Below are positions 18,507 to 26,714 of a stretch of DNA of 64,000 nt, one piece after another. The translations under genes were made by a program, and so were the position numbers. Each line of letters begins with the position of its first letter. Within the stretch, counting starts at the first letter, position 1. The DNA is taken from the NCBI RefSeq assembly GCF_013214165.1, contig NZ_JABSSM010000025.1, positions 1 to 64,000 of the forward strand, in the 5' to 3' direction. The stretch is from Shewanella sp. (lineage in GTDB: Bacteria > Pseudomonadota > Gammaproteobacteria > Enterobacterales > Shewanellaceae). A model generated the notes under the pieces. The model searched no databases and had not been told where the DNA came from. It was given only the letters and a program-made list of their open reading frames with translations.

Positions 18507-18522
18507 GTTGATAAATATGCCA
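18507..18522. promoter_or_regulatory. Regulator site, EEP lipoprotein (distal)
   Basis: GTTGATAAATATGCCA matches the right part of the motif (ATAAATATKCCA). It is about 110 bases before the lipoprotein start. Confidence 0.4.
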
Positions 18523-18569
18523 TTGACATCACCAGGTTTGAGAAATATTATTTTCACGCGTCATGTTAT

Positions 18570-18585
18570 TGGCATTTATATTCCA
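18570..18585. promoter_or_regulatory. Regulator site, EEP lipoprotein (proximal)
   Basis: TGGCATTTATATTCCA is a good inverted repeat and nearly identical to the site before iolB (TGGGATTTATATTTCA). It lies 45 bases before the start codon, where a bound repressor would block transcription. An AT-rich palindrome GAAATATTATTTTC is just upstream (18542-18555). Confidence 0.65.
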
Positions 18586-18629
18586 CCAATTTCATTTGGA
18601 CAGTATTTTCATCGAAATCAGGAGCAAGA

Positions 18630-19505
18630 ATGATACCCATTAAAACAATCGGTGTGACAGCCGCCATAGGGCTCAGCATCATTGGCATAGCATGTACGAG
18701 TCAGCCTCAAGATTCAGAATCACTCAATGTGCTGAGTTTTAATATTAGATATGATAACCCCAGTGATGGTCCCAATGCCTGGCCTCATAGGCAGGAATTT
18801 GTTGCTTCATTGATTCAATTTCATCACGCGGATCTAGTTGGTGTTCAAGAAGCCTTGGTGGGGCAACTATCTGATTTACAAGGGCTGTTACCTCTGTATT
18901 CCTGGTTTGGCGTCGGGCGGGACGATGGTGAAATAGCAGGAGAGTTTACCGCCATCTTATATCGTAAAGATAAATTAACGTTACAGCAGCAAGGGACATT
19001 TTGGTGTTCGCCAACACCGGATGTTCCGTCTAAAGGTTGGGATGCAGATTTAAACAGAACGGTGACTTGGGGACAATTCACACGCGCCAGTGGCGACAAC
19101 TTTTACCTCTTTAATACCCATTTTGATCATAAAGGCGCAGAATCCAGGGCAGAGTGTGCACAATTAATTCGCCGCCGTATCGATATGATAGCCAACCAAT
19201 CTCCTGTCATTGTCACCGGTGACTTCAATACCACTCCAGCAGATAAACCCTATCAAGTATTGACCGATAATACCCCCTACAAGCATGCTCTTTATGATGC
19301 ATCTCGCGTCAGTGAATTGAAACCCTATGGCTCGAATTTTACCTTCACCGAGTTTAATATCGCCGCCATGGGGGATGCGCCAATCGATTACATTTTCACC
19401 AGCGATTCAATCAAGGTTAGACGTTTTGGTGTGCTATCGGACTCTTTCAATGGTCGACTCCCATCGGATCATTATCCGTTACTCGCTGAAATTAATTTCC
19501 CCTAG
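18630..19505 (+). CDS. Endonuclease/exonuclease/phosphatase-fold lipoprotein (phosphodiesterase)
   Basis: An exported Mg-dependent hydrolase of the EEP fold, about 291 residues. A lipobox (IIGIAC) follows the signal MIPIKTIGVTAAIGLS, so it is anchored in a membrane facing the periplasm or surface. Catalytic landmarks: Asn in LSFNIRYD, Glu in VGVQEAL, THFDH, GDFNTTP, and the terminal SDHYPL His. AGGAG five bases before the ATG at 18630 decides the start. The EEP fold includes nucleases and also sphingomyelinases, inositol-phosphosphingolipid phospholipases C and inositol-phosphate phosphatases. Being exported and under the inositol-island motif, a role on an inositol phospholipid or phosphodiester is more likely than DNA degradation. 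Confidence 0.8.
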   Translation: MIPIKTIGVTAAIGLSIIGIACTSQPQDSESLNVLSFNIRYDNPSDGPNAWPHRQEFVASLIQFHHADLVGVQEALVGQLSDLQGLLPLYSWFGVGRDDGEIAGEFTAILYRKDKLTLQQQGTFWCSPTPDVPSKGWDADLNRTVTWGQFTRASGDNFYLFNTHFDHKGAESRAECAQLIRRRIDMIANQSPVIVTGDFNTTPADKPYQVLTDNTPYKHALYDASRVSELKPYGSNFTFTEFNIAAMGDAPIDYIFTSDSIKVRRFGVLSDSFNGRLPSDHYPLLAEINFP

Positions 19506-19532
19506 CTCAATGATCTTAAGCCCAACCACAGA

Positions 19533-19569
19533 AAAACGTCCCTAACGTGATGTGCATTAGGGACGTTTT
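19533..19569. terminator. Bidirectional terminator
   Basis: AAAACGTCCCTAA and TTAGGGACGTTTT form a 13-bp stem between the convergent EEP lipoprotein and iolR genes. A and T runs at its foot suit both directions. Confidence 0.85.
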
Positions 19570-19587
19570 CCACCATGAATAAGGGGA

Positions 19588-20412
19588 CTATTCACGAAAA
19601 GCGACGGATGTAGCCAATGTTTGTGCTATACACATAGAGGAATTAAGCGAGCGAAAGCCATGCACTTCGGCATCATGTACTTCAAAATATACCCGAGCTG
19701 CGCTCGATACCGGGCTATATGTGCTGTCTGTGATCACTATGATCGGGGTGCTAGTCTTAGACGCCACTGCCACCACCTTGGCGGTTTCAGGTGAATAGGG
19801 TGGAAAAGTAATGCTAATTAACACATCTTTGCTGGTCATAACACGCGCCTGCTCGAGGAGCATACCGCCCATGCCATCTAATAAATGGGCACGACAGTCA
19901 GAATGATTAAGCGCGTAGACCAGATACGTCGCAATGGGAAACGACCGACCCTGAGCCATAATATAAATATGTTCTGCTTCATTGATTAACTTGACTGCCG
20001 ACTCGATATCTTGTGACAAGACACTGGCGCATAATTCCTCGAGTGACACTATGCCTGCATTACAAAATTGCTTCAGCAGATTATGTCCTCCTCCCTGCTC
20101 AGGATCATAATCGGTCACATCGATCGCGCTAACCCTTTCTTTATAGCTGGCAGAATGTTCAACAACTCGGGTCTTAAACGCTTTTTGCATTTCAGAAAAG
20201 CCTGAAAAGCCAAAGGCCTTTGAAAATCGAATGATAGATGATGGCTGCACATCGGCTCGTTTGGCAATGCTGGCAATGGTTTCCAATGCCATGTCGGTTG
20301 GATGATCTAACGCAAATTTCGCAATTTGCCCCAAACGTTTACTCAGCGTCTTGTGACGCTGGGTGATCTCTAGTCGTAAACTGTCGTAATCTCGCTTTAG
20401 TGCATCAGACAT
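19588..20412 (-). CDS. iolR: RpiR-family transcriptional regulator of the inositol island (IolR-like)
   Basis: A 274-residue regulator with an N-terminal RpiR helix-turn-helix (about 1-80: ETIASIAKRADVQPSSIIRFSKAFGFSGFSEMQKAF) and a C-terminal SIS sugar-phosphate-binding domain (about 125-260: EHIYIMAQGRSFPIATYLVYALN, VLISITFPPYSPETAKVV). RpiR proteins sense phosphosugars; in inositol clusters of Proteobacteria they repress iol genes and respond to a pathway intermediate. Two motif copies lie directly upstream (20475 and 20497), so it probably controls itself. It is transcribed like iolG but 150 bp away with its own sites. It differs from the DeoR-type IolR of Bacillus, so the symbol is by role. 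Confidence 0.85.
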   Translation of the reverse strand: MSDALKRDYDSLRLEITQRHKTLSKRLGQIAKFALDHPTDMALETIASIAKRADVQPSSIIRFSKAFGFSGFSEMQKAFKTRVVEHSASYKERVSAIDVTDYDPEQGGGHNLLKQFCNAGIVSLEELCASVLSQDIESAVKLINEAEHIYIMAQGRSFPIATYLVYALNHSDCRAHLLDGMGGMLLEQARVMTSKDVLISITFPPYSPETAKVVAVASKTSTPIIVITDSTYSPVSSAARVYFEVHDAEVHGFRSLNSSMCIAQTLATSVAFRE

Positions 20413-20474
20413 TTATAATCTACCATCATATGTAACATTTCATTAACTCTAACAGTGTGAATGAATAAAAAATC

Positions 20475-20490
20475 CAGACAATATATTCTA
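20475..20490. promoter_or_regulatory. Regulator site 1 before iolR
   Basis: Read on the minus strand it is TAGAATATATTGTCTG, matching the left half of the motif well. It lies 63-78 bases before the iolR start. Confidence 0.45.
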
Positions 20491-20496
20491 CACCAT

Positions 20497-20512
20497 AAGA
20501 ATATTTTCCCCA
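20497..20512. promoter_or_regulatory. Regulator site 2 before iolR
   Basis: AAGAATATTTTCCCCA matches most of the motif. Its centre is 22 bp (two helical turns) from the neighbouring site at 20475, so the pair is in phase. Confidence 0.45.
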
Positions 20513-20562
20513 AATAACAAGCATCTAAGTCCTGATATACGCGCTGTCAGTATCAAGTTCGA

Positions 20563-21549
20563 CTACAAGATCACGGCGTGTCCTGTTTGTAGGGATCTTA
20601 GGGCCGCGTCGGCTAATAATAACGCTCGCATGCCATCATCGGCCGATGCGACAGGTACAGCTTCACCACGCAAGCAACTAACATAGTTGTCTAACTCCAA
20701 GCGGTAGGCCTGTGCATAACGTTCGAGGAAAAAATGTTGAGGTTTCTCACTCAAGGACCCATGTTCGCCGGTGACAACTAGGTTAGACTCAAGATTATTA
20801 TTGGCCTGAATCATGCCTTTGGAGCCAAAGACTTCAATCCGTTGATCATAACCATAAACAGCACGGCGACTATTATTTATTTGGCAAAGTTTGCCACTGG
20901 CTGTTTTTAATGTCACCAGTGCACTGTCTACATCACCGACCTCGCCTATGGCCGCATCGACTTGACAACTTGCGGTAGCAAAAACTTCCACGATCTCCTC
21001 ATCGAGTAACCAACGGGCCATATCAAAATCATGGATCATCATGTCTCGAAAGAGTCCACCAGAGACCTTGATATATTCTACTGGAGGGGGTGACGGGTCA
21101 CGGCTGGTGATGCTGATAATTTCGACTTGTCCGACTCGACTCTGTTCGATGGCGCGTTTGAGTTTTTCAAATTGAGGATCGAAACGTCGATTGAAGCCGA
21201 TGGCACAAAGTACGCCTGTTTTTTCTACCACAGCTAAACAGTGTCGTACCCTATCAATATCAAGGTCTATGGGTTTCTCACAAAAAATGGCCTTACCCGC
21301 CAAGGCTGCTTGCTCAATTAAATCTGCATGGGTATCGGTCGAACTGGCAATAATAACCCCATCTATCTCAGGATCGGCTAATGCCGTTTGGGGATCCGTG
21401 ACAGTCGCAGCACACTCTAACGCTAACTTTTCTGCGGCTGGCGCATAAACATCAACCACATAACGAATACGCACATCTGCATGTTGATTGACACAGGCTG
21501 CGTGAATAGCACCGATCCTCCCAGCACCAAATAAACAAATATTAATCAT
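20563..21549 (-). CDS. iolG: Inositol 2-dehydrogenase (Gfo/Idh/MocA family)
   Basis: An NAD-dependent dehydrogenase of 328 residues that oxidises myo-inositol to 2-keto-myo-inositol, the first step of inositol breakdown. The N-terminal Rossmann motif is INICLFGAGRIGAIHA; the catalytic Lys is in AIFCEKPIDLD; FRDMMIHDFDMARWLL carries the conserved His/Asp of this family. It is divergent from iolC, and the 395-bp gap holds two strong regulator sites. The family also contains scyllo-inositol and other sugar dehydrogenases; the neighbours make the myo-inositol assignment likely. Confidence 0.88.
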   Translation of the reverse strand: MINICLFGAGRIGAIHAACVNQHADVRIRYVVDVYAPAAEKLALECAATVTDPQTALADPEIDGVIIASSTDTHADLIEQAALAGKAIFCEKPIDLDIDRVRHCLAVVEKTGVLCAIGFNRRFDPQFEKLKRAIEQSRVGQVEIISITSRDPSPPPVEYIKVSGGLFRDMMIHDFDMARWLLDEEIVEVFATASCQVDAAIGEVGDVDSALVTLKTASGKLCQINNSRRAVYGYDQRIEVFGSKGMIQANNNLESNLVVTGEHGSLSEKPQHFFLERYAQAYRLELDNYVSCLRGEAVPVASADDGMRALLLADAALRSLQTGHAVIL

Positions 21550-21674
21550 AAAGCCAAAGTTCCTTATTAAAGATGGTGATATCCGATAACGTTTGCAGTC
21601 ATATCAAGTCCCGTCTACAAGCTCATGTATGCAAGGATTAAAAATACACCTAATTCATTCTAAATATACAAGTA

Positions 21675-21690
21675 CAGAATATATATTCAA
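21675..21690. promoter_or_regulatory. Regulator site, iolG side
   Basis: CAGAATATATATTCAA holds a perfect 12-bp palindrome, GAATATATATTC. It lies 126-141 bases before the iolG start. Confidence 0.7.
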
Positions 21691-21777
21691 CATAAAAATA
21701 TTATAGGCCTATAGTTTCTTGCCTAGTGAGCTTAACCGGACGATGCGCAAACTATATTTTCCACACTATTGCTTGCG

Positions 21778-21793
21778 TGGAATATTTATTCTA
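21778..21793. promoter_or_regulatory. Regulator site, iolC side
   Basis: TGGAATATTTATTCTA is one of the closest matches to the consensus. It lies 152-167 bases before iolC. Confidence 0.7.
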
Positions 21794-21944
21794 TAGTAGA
21801 TTATCACTTTGAGTAAAGCGATTTAATCGTTGGCCGAGATTAAGCTAGGCTAGTCACGGGACCGTAAATTATTTTATCAGTTATAAGCCGTAGTTTAGGT
21901 GTCAATTCCAGCCCAATACGTCTCTATCTGGAGCATATTTTTAT

Positions 21945-23861
21945 ATGAACAAACACAAACAATTCGATATCATTTGTCTAGGCAGAGCTGCGGTTGACTT
22001 TTACGGTCAACAGATAGGTAGCCGCTTGGAAGATATGAGCAGTTTTGCTAAGTACCTGGGCGGGTCTTCCGCAAACATCGCTTATGGTACCGCTCGTCTC
22101 GGCCTAAAATCAGCCATGTTGACTCGCGTTGGCGATGAACACATGGGCCGTTTTGTTCGAGAAGAATTAGCCCGTGCCGGCGTTGACACCAGCCAGGTAT
22201 TAACCGATGCCGACCACCTGACCGGGCTCGTCATCTTGGGGATCAAAGATCGTGAGACCTTCCCATTGATTTTTTATCGCCATGACTGCGCTGACATGGC
22301 GCTAACCAAGGCGGACATCAACCGTGAATTCATTGCCTCTAGCCATTCCTTATTATTGACCGGTACCCACCTGTCGACGCAAACCACCTATGCTGCCTGT
22401 CGTCAAGCCATCGACTATGCTAAAGATGCCGGTAGCAAGGTCATTCTCGATATTGATTATCGTCCCGTTTTATGGGGATTAACCGGACTGGGTGAGGGTG
22501 AAAACCGTTTCGTTTCATCGGCTAATGTGACCTCTCATTTACAAACAATTCTGCCTGATTGTGATCTCATCGTCGGCACCGAAGAAGAAATTAACATAGC
22601 AGGTGGTTGCGACGATATTATTGCCAGCTTAAACAATATCCGCCAATTAAGCACTGCGACTATCGTATTAAAACTCGGTCCATTAGGTTGCACCGTGCTC
22701 GATGGTGAGATCCCTGCCACTGAGCAAGACTTTCACCTTTACTGCGGCGTTCAGGTAGAAGTACTCAACGTATTGGGTGCAGGCGATGCATTTATCAGTG
22801 GGTTTTTGCGCGGCTGGCTAGCGGGTGAACCCTTCGAACGGTGTGCAGCCTATGCCAATGCCTGTGGTGCCTTAGTCGTTTCACGTCATGGTTGCGCACC
22901 AGCGATTCCGTCGGCCCAAGAGCTAGACGACTACCTCGAACGCGCCCAAACGGTACCAAGACCCGATCGCGATACCCGGCTCAATTATTTGCATCGGGTC
23001 ACCTCACGTCATCAAGCCCCTCGGCAAGAATTATGTGTACTCGCGTTCGATCACCGCAAGCAATTTTATGACATGGCTACCGAAGCCGATGCCGATCCCA
23101 AGCGGATCCCAGCCCTAAAGCAACTCTTGGTCAAGGCCACCGAACGTGGGGCAGCACGAGCCGGCATCGAAGGCAAGGTGGGCGTCTTGATCGACGATAC
23201 ATATGGTCAAGATGCGCTCAATGATGTGACGGGCAGAGGGTGGTGGATCGGCCGCCCCGTTGAGCTGCCCTCTTCTCGCCCCTTGGAACTCGAAGGTGGG
23301 CGCAATATCAGTGAACGCCTAAAAACTTGGCCTAGGGAGCATGTGGTTAAATGCCTGGTGTTCTATCACTTGGACGACCCAGTCCCATTGCGATTGCAGC
23401 AAGAACGCCAAGTACAAGAACTGTACCAAGCCTGTATCGGCAGCGGTCATGAATTTTTACTGGAAATTATTCCACCAAAAGATTGCCATCAGGATGACAA
23501 TACCATAGTGAACAGCATGAAAAGATTTTATAACCTGGGGATTTTTCCTGACTGGTGGAAACTGCCCTCCCCCAGTCGCACAGCCTGGCAACAGATCAGC
23601 GATTTAATTGCCAGTCGCGATCCACATTGTCGTGGTGTCGTGCTGCTTGGATTAGATGCCTCCCAAGAAGCACTTCGTCAAGGATTTAATCAGAGTGCAG
23701 GCTTCGAAATATGCAAAGGTTTTGCTGTGGGGAGAACCCTATTTGGCCCTCCTGCACTCCAGTGGTTGAAAGGCGAGATAGACGACCAGCAACTGATCGA
23801 GAAGGTAAGCGATAACTACTTGACATTAATCGGATATTGGCGTGAACGCAACGCAAAATAG
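21945..23861 (+). CDS. iolC: Bifunctional 5-dehydro-2-deoxygluconokinase (IolC) fused to DUF2090 aldolase-like domain
   Basis: A 638-residue fusion. Residues about 1-325 are a PfkB-type kinase (FDIICLGRAAVDFYG, SSANIAYGTARLGL, and catalytic NVLGAGDAFISGFLRG) that phosphorylates 5-dehydro-2-deoxygluconate. Residues about 330-638 are DUF2090, a TIM-barrel domain related to class I aldolases (ELCVLAFDHRKQFYD, EFLLEIIPPK, GFAVGRTLFGPPALQWL). DUF2090 fused to IolC is common in Proteobacteria that lack IolJ, so it probably cleaves the phosphorylated product to dihydroxyacetone phosphate and malonate semialdehyde. No separate iolJ is present here, in agreement. It is first in the operon iolC-iolD-iolE-iolA, 13 bp before iolD. 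Confidence 0.92.
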   Translation: MNKHKQFDIICLGRAAVDFYGQQIGSRLEDMSSFAKYLGGSSANIAYGTARLGLKSAMLTRVGDEHMGRFVREELARAGVDTSQVLTDADHLTGLVILGIKDRETFPLIFYRHDCADMALTKADINREFIASSHSLLLTGTHLSTQTTYAACRQAIDYAKDAGSKVILDIDYRPVLWGLTGLGEGENRFVSSANVTSHLQTILPDCDLIVGTEEEINIAGGCDDIIASLNNIRQLSTATIVLKLGPLGCTVLDGEIPATEQDFHLYCGVQVEVLNVLGAGDAFISGFLRGWLAGEPFERCAAYANACGALVVSRHGCAPAIPSAQELDDYLERAQTVPRPDRDTRLNYLHRVTSRHQAPRQELCVLAFDHRKQFYDMATEADADPKRIPALKQLLVKATERGAARAGIEGKVGVLIDDTYGQDALNDVTGRGWWIGRPVELPSSRPLELEGGRNISERLKTWPREHVVKCLVFYHLDDPVPLRLQQERQVQELYQACIGSGHEFLLEIIPPKDCHQDDNTIVNSMKRFYNLGIFPDWWKLPSPSRTAWQQISDLIASRDPHCRGVVLLGLDASQEALRQGFNQSAGFEICKGFAVGRTLFGPPALQWLKGEIDDQQLIEKVSDNYLTLIGYWRERNAK

Positions 23862-23874
23862 CAGGTAAATATTC

Positions 23875-25734
23875 ATGAAAACCATAAAGTTAACCATGGC
23901 TCAAGCGGTAGTAAAATACCTAGCCGCGCAGAAAGTGGACATCTCAGGCGAGACCTTCCGACTGTTCGAAGGTGTGTTTGCTATTTTTGGCCATGGCAAT
24001 GTCGCTGGGATAGGCAGTGCATTACATCAGGCCCAAGATCTGCTCCCTACGTACCGCGCTCATAATGAACAAGGCATGGCTCATGCGGCAATTGCCTATG
24101 CCAAGGCACATGACCGACAGCGCATGATGGCCTGTACCAGCTCTATCGGTCCTGGTGCGACCAACATGATAACGGCAGCAGCCTTAGCCCATGTTAATCG
24201 TTTGCCAGTCCTGTTTTTACCGGGTGATAACTTTGCCAGCCGCACCCCAGATCCTGTGCTGCAACAAATAGAACACTTTGGCGATCCGACCATAGGTGTC
24301 AACGACTGTTTTCGCCCCGTGAGCCGCTACTTTGACCGCATTACTCGGCCAGAACAAATCATTACCAGTTTACCAGCGGCAATACAGGTCCTGCTAGATC
24401 CGGAACACTGTGGACCTGCAACACTGGCACTGTGCCAAGATGTGCAGACCCAAGCTTATGACTATCCAGAGAGCTTCTTCGCCGAGCACATTCATCGCGC
24501 ATACCGTCAGCCCAGCGATTCACGCCAGTTGCTCGAGGCGGTAAAGATCCTCAAAGCCTCGAAACGGCCTTTATTGGTTGCCGGCGGGGGTGTCCATTAT
24601 GCCAAGGCGATCACTGAGTTGACTCGCTTTGCCAAAGCTCACGGCATCCCGGTAGCAGAAACTCAAGCAGGAAAAGGTGCCCTAGCCTGGGACAATCCCA
24701 ACACTGTCGGCTCTATTGGGGTCACAGGCACGCCAGCGGCGAATGAACTGGCACGAGAGGCTGACGTTATTTTAGCCGTAGGCACTCGTTTACAAGATTT
24801 CACTACAGCATCTAGGACCCTATTTAACAACCAAACATCGGTATTAATTCAATTGAATGTCGCTAAGTTTGATGCCTTTAAGCATAACGCCACCCCCTTG
24901 ATTGGTGATGCCAAGTTAGGACTGGCAGCGCTAAGTGAGCAATTGTCCGATTGGACCGTCTCACCTGATTGGCAGCAACAGGGTCGTGATGCCATGACCC
25001 GATGGAATCATTATTATGCAGCCGTCACCGCGGCCACTGAGACTCCTAACACCCCAACCGGGCTCCCAAGTGATGCACACGTCTTAGGTGCGGTAAAGCG
25101 CGCCAGTGCCAAACGCGATGTTGTCGTGTGCGCGGCTGGAGGATTGCCTGGTGAGTTACACAAGCTTTGGCGAACCGACGATCCTAAGGGCTATCATGTC
25201 GAATATGGCTTCTCCTGTATGGGATATGAAATTGCAGGGGGCTTAGGCGTCAAGATGGCAGACCCTAGCCGTGACGTCTTCGTGGTGGTCGGCGATGGTT
25301 CGTACATGATGCTCAACAGTGAAATTGCGACCTCGGTGATGCTGGGTTACAAAATCATCGTGGTGGTGCTAGACAATCGTGGCTATGCCTGTATCAACCG
25401 TTTACAGCACGCCACTGGCGGGGCGCCCTTTAACAACATGCTGGAAGATTGCCGCACCATAGACAGTGGCGCGCCTAAGTTGGACTTTGCCGCCCATGCG
25501 GCGGCGATGGGCGCTCAGTCAGAACGGGTCGAGGGCATTGCCGCGCTCGAGCAAGCATTGCAACGCGCTGTTGCGAGTGATATGACCTATGTGATCAGCT
25601 TGGATACCGACCCTAATATCACCTCAGAGGGAGGATATTGGTGGGACGTAGCGGTACCAGAAATATCTGCACGACAGCAAACTAAACTGGCGTATTCGAA
25701 GTACTTGGACGCGAAACAAAAGCAACCATATTAA
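23875..25734 (+). CDS. iolD: 3D-(3,5/4)-trihydroxycyclohexane-1,2-dione hydrolase
   Basis: A thiamine-diphosphate enzyme (619 residues) that opens the cyclic diketone of the inositol pathway to give 5-deoxyglucuronate. The three ThDP-fold domains are visible: the N-terminal pyrimidine-binding part with the catalytic Glu in YRAHNEQGMAHAA, the central domain (RPLLVAGGGVHYAKA), and the C-terminal cofactor motif (VVVGDGSYMMLNSEI to VLDNRGYACINRLQ). The length is normal for IolD. It needs ThDP, which the thiamine operon 30 kb away could supply. The gene is 13 bp after iolC and 15 bp before iolE. Confidence 0.93.
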   Translation: MKTIKLTMAQAVVKYLAAQKVDISGETFRLFEGVFAIFGHGNVAGIGSALHQAQDLLPTYRAHNEQGMAHAAIAYAKAHDRQRMMACTSSIGPGATNMITAAALAHVNRLPVLFLPGDNFASRTPDPVLQQIEHFGDPTIGVNDCFRPVSRYFDRITRPEQIITSLPAAIQVLLDPEHCGPATLALCQDVQTQAYDYPESFFAEHIHRAYRQPSDSRQLLEAVKILKASKRPLLVAGGGVHYAKAITELTRFAKAHGIPVAETQAGKGALAWDNPNTVGSIGVTGTPAANELAREADVILAVGTRLQDFTTASRTLFNNQTSVLIQLNVAKFDAFKHNATPLIGDAKLGLAALSEQLSDWTVSPDWQQQGRDAMTRWNHYYAAVTAATETPNTPTGLPSDAHVLGAVKRASAKRDVVVCAAGGLPGELHKLWRTDDPKGYHVEYGFSCMGYEIAGGLGVKMADPSRDVFVVVGDGSYMMLNSEIATSVMLGYKIIVVVLDNRGYACINRLQHATGGAPFNNMLEDCRTIDSGAPKLDFAAHAAAMGAQSERVEGIAALEQALQRAVASDMTYVISLDTDPNITSEGGYWWDVAVPEISARQQTKLAYSKYLDAKQKQPY

Positions 25735-25749
25735 TCGGGAGTGAAACTA

Positions 25750-26649
25750 ATGAGTGTAAGGATCGGCATTAATCCATTGACGTGGAGCAACGATGACATG
25801 CCCCAATTGGGTGCAGAAACACCACTCGAACAGTGTCTAAGTGAGGGAAAAAAAGCGGGATACTCTGGCTTCGAGTTGGGCAACAAGTTCCCCAGAGAGG
25901 CTGACAAGCTGGCGCCTATTTTAGCAGAACAAGGTTTATCTCTGGTCTCGGGCTGGTTCAGCGGACAATTATTAAGCCGCAGTGTCGCCGAGGAGATTGT
26001 CGCCATTCAAAGCCATCTGACCCTATTAAAGGAGCTGGGCGCTAGCGTCATGGTGTATTGTGAAGTGACTGATTGCATTCATTCCCAGCAACACACCCCT
26101 TTATCACAACGCCCGGTATTAACCCAGTCTCAATGGCCGGAATTTGCACGGCGTTTAACAGAGTTAGCGCAATATTGTTTGTCCCAGGGAGTGCGCATCG
26201 CCTATCACCACCATATGGGCACGATAGTACAATCTGAAGCCGATATCGATGCACTGATGGCACATACTGGACCAGAGGTTGGCCTGCTGTTGGACACTGG
26301 ACACCTGACTTATGCCGGCGCAGATCCGCTCGCCCTACAGCAAAAGTATGCCCATCGTATCTGTCATATTCATTGTAAAGACGTGCGTGGATCGGTACTT
26401 ATCGACGTAAAGAACCGTAACTTAAGCTTTCTTGATGCCGTGCTTAATGGGGTATTTACTGTCCCCGGGGACGGCTGTATCGACTATCAGACCTTATTCT
26501 TTGCTCTGAAAAAATCACACTACCAAGGTTGGTTAGTGGTTGAGGCAGAACAAGACCCAGCCGTGGCTCACCCTCTCACCTACGCCACCCTAGGCGCAGT
26601 GAATTTACGTGCCTTATGTGAACGCGCTGGCCTTGAAATAATAAGCTAA
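25750..26649 (+). CDS. iolE: Myo-inosose-2 dehydratase
   Basis: A TIM-barrel dehydratase of the xylose-isomerase-like family, about 299 residues. It removes water from 2-keto-myo-inositol to give the diketone used by IolD. Metal-site motifs are visible: AYHHHMGTIVQSEADID, VGLLLDTGHLTYAGADPL, ICHIHCKDVR and WLVVEAEQDPAVAHP. The ATG at 25750 is preferred because GGGAG lies eight bases upstream; the GTG at 25741 overlaps that site. It is tightly spaced behind iolD. IolE needs Mn or Co and often glutathione in other species. Confidence 0.92.
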   Translation: MSVRIGINPLTWSNDDMPQLGAETPLEQCLSEGKKAGYSGFELGNKFPREADKLAPILAEQGLSLVSGWFSGQLLSRSVAEEIVAIQSHLTLLKELGASVMVYCEVTDCIHSQQHTPLSQRPVLTQSQWPEFARRLTELAQYCLSQGVRIAYHHHMGTIVQSEADIDALMAHTGPEVGLLLDTGHLTYAGADPLALQQKYAHRICHIHCKDVRGSVLIDVKNRNLSFLDAVLNGVFTVPGDGCIDYQTLFFALKKSHYQGWLVVEAEQDPAVAHPLTYATLGAVNLRALCERAGLEIIS

Positions 26650-26714
26650 ACCATCCGATGGGTCACTGCCCCTAACATTCAATCAGGTCATTTTTAACCA
26701 GCCAGAGGCAAACA

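Larger units (their letters stand above)
18048..18629. promoter_or_regulatory. Divergent promoter region, TonB receptor / EEP lipoprotein
   Basis: A 582-bp non-coding stretch. It holds at least four copies of the 16-bp regulator palindrome (18165, 18195, 18507, 18570), two near each gene. The open frame from 18465 to 18629 ahead of the lipoprotein has no ribosome site and overlaps two operators, so it is not coding. Confidence 0.6.
21550..21944. promoter_or_regulatory. Divergent iolG/iolC promoter region
   Basis: A non-coding, AT-rich 395-bp region with the two best motif copies (21675 and 21778), one on each side. A half-site (ACTATATTTTCCA, 21751-21763) lies between them. Confidence 0.65.

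Noticed and set aside
18465-18629. N-terminal extension of the EEP lipoprotein
   Set aside because: It spans two operator-like palindromes and hides the lipoprotein signal; AGGAG precedes the internal ATG at 18630.
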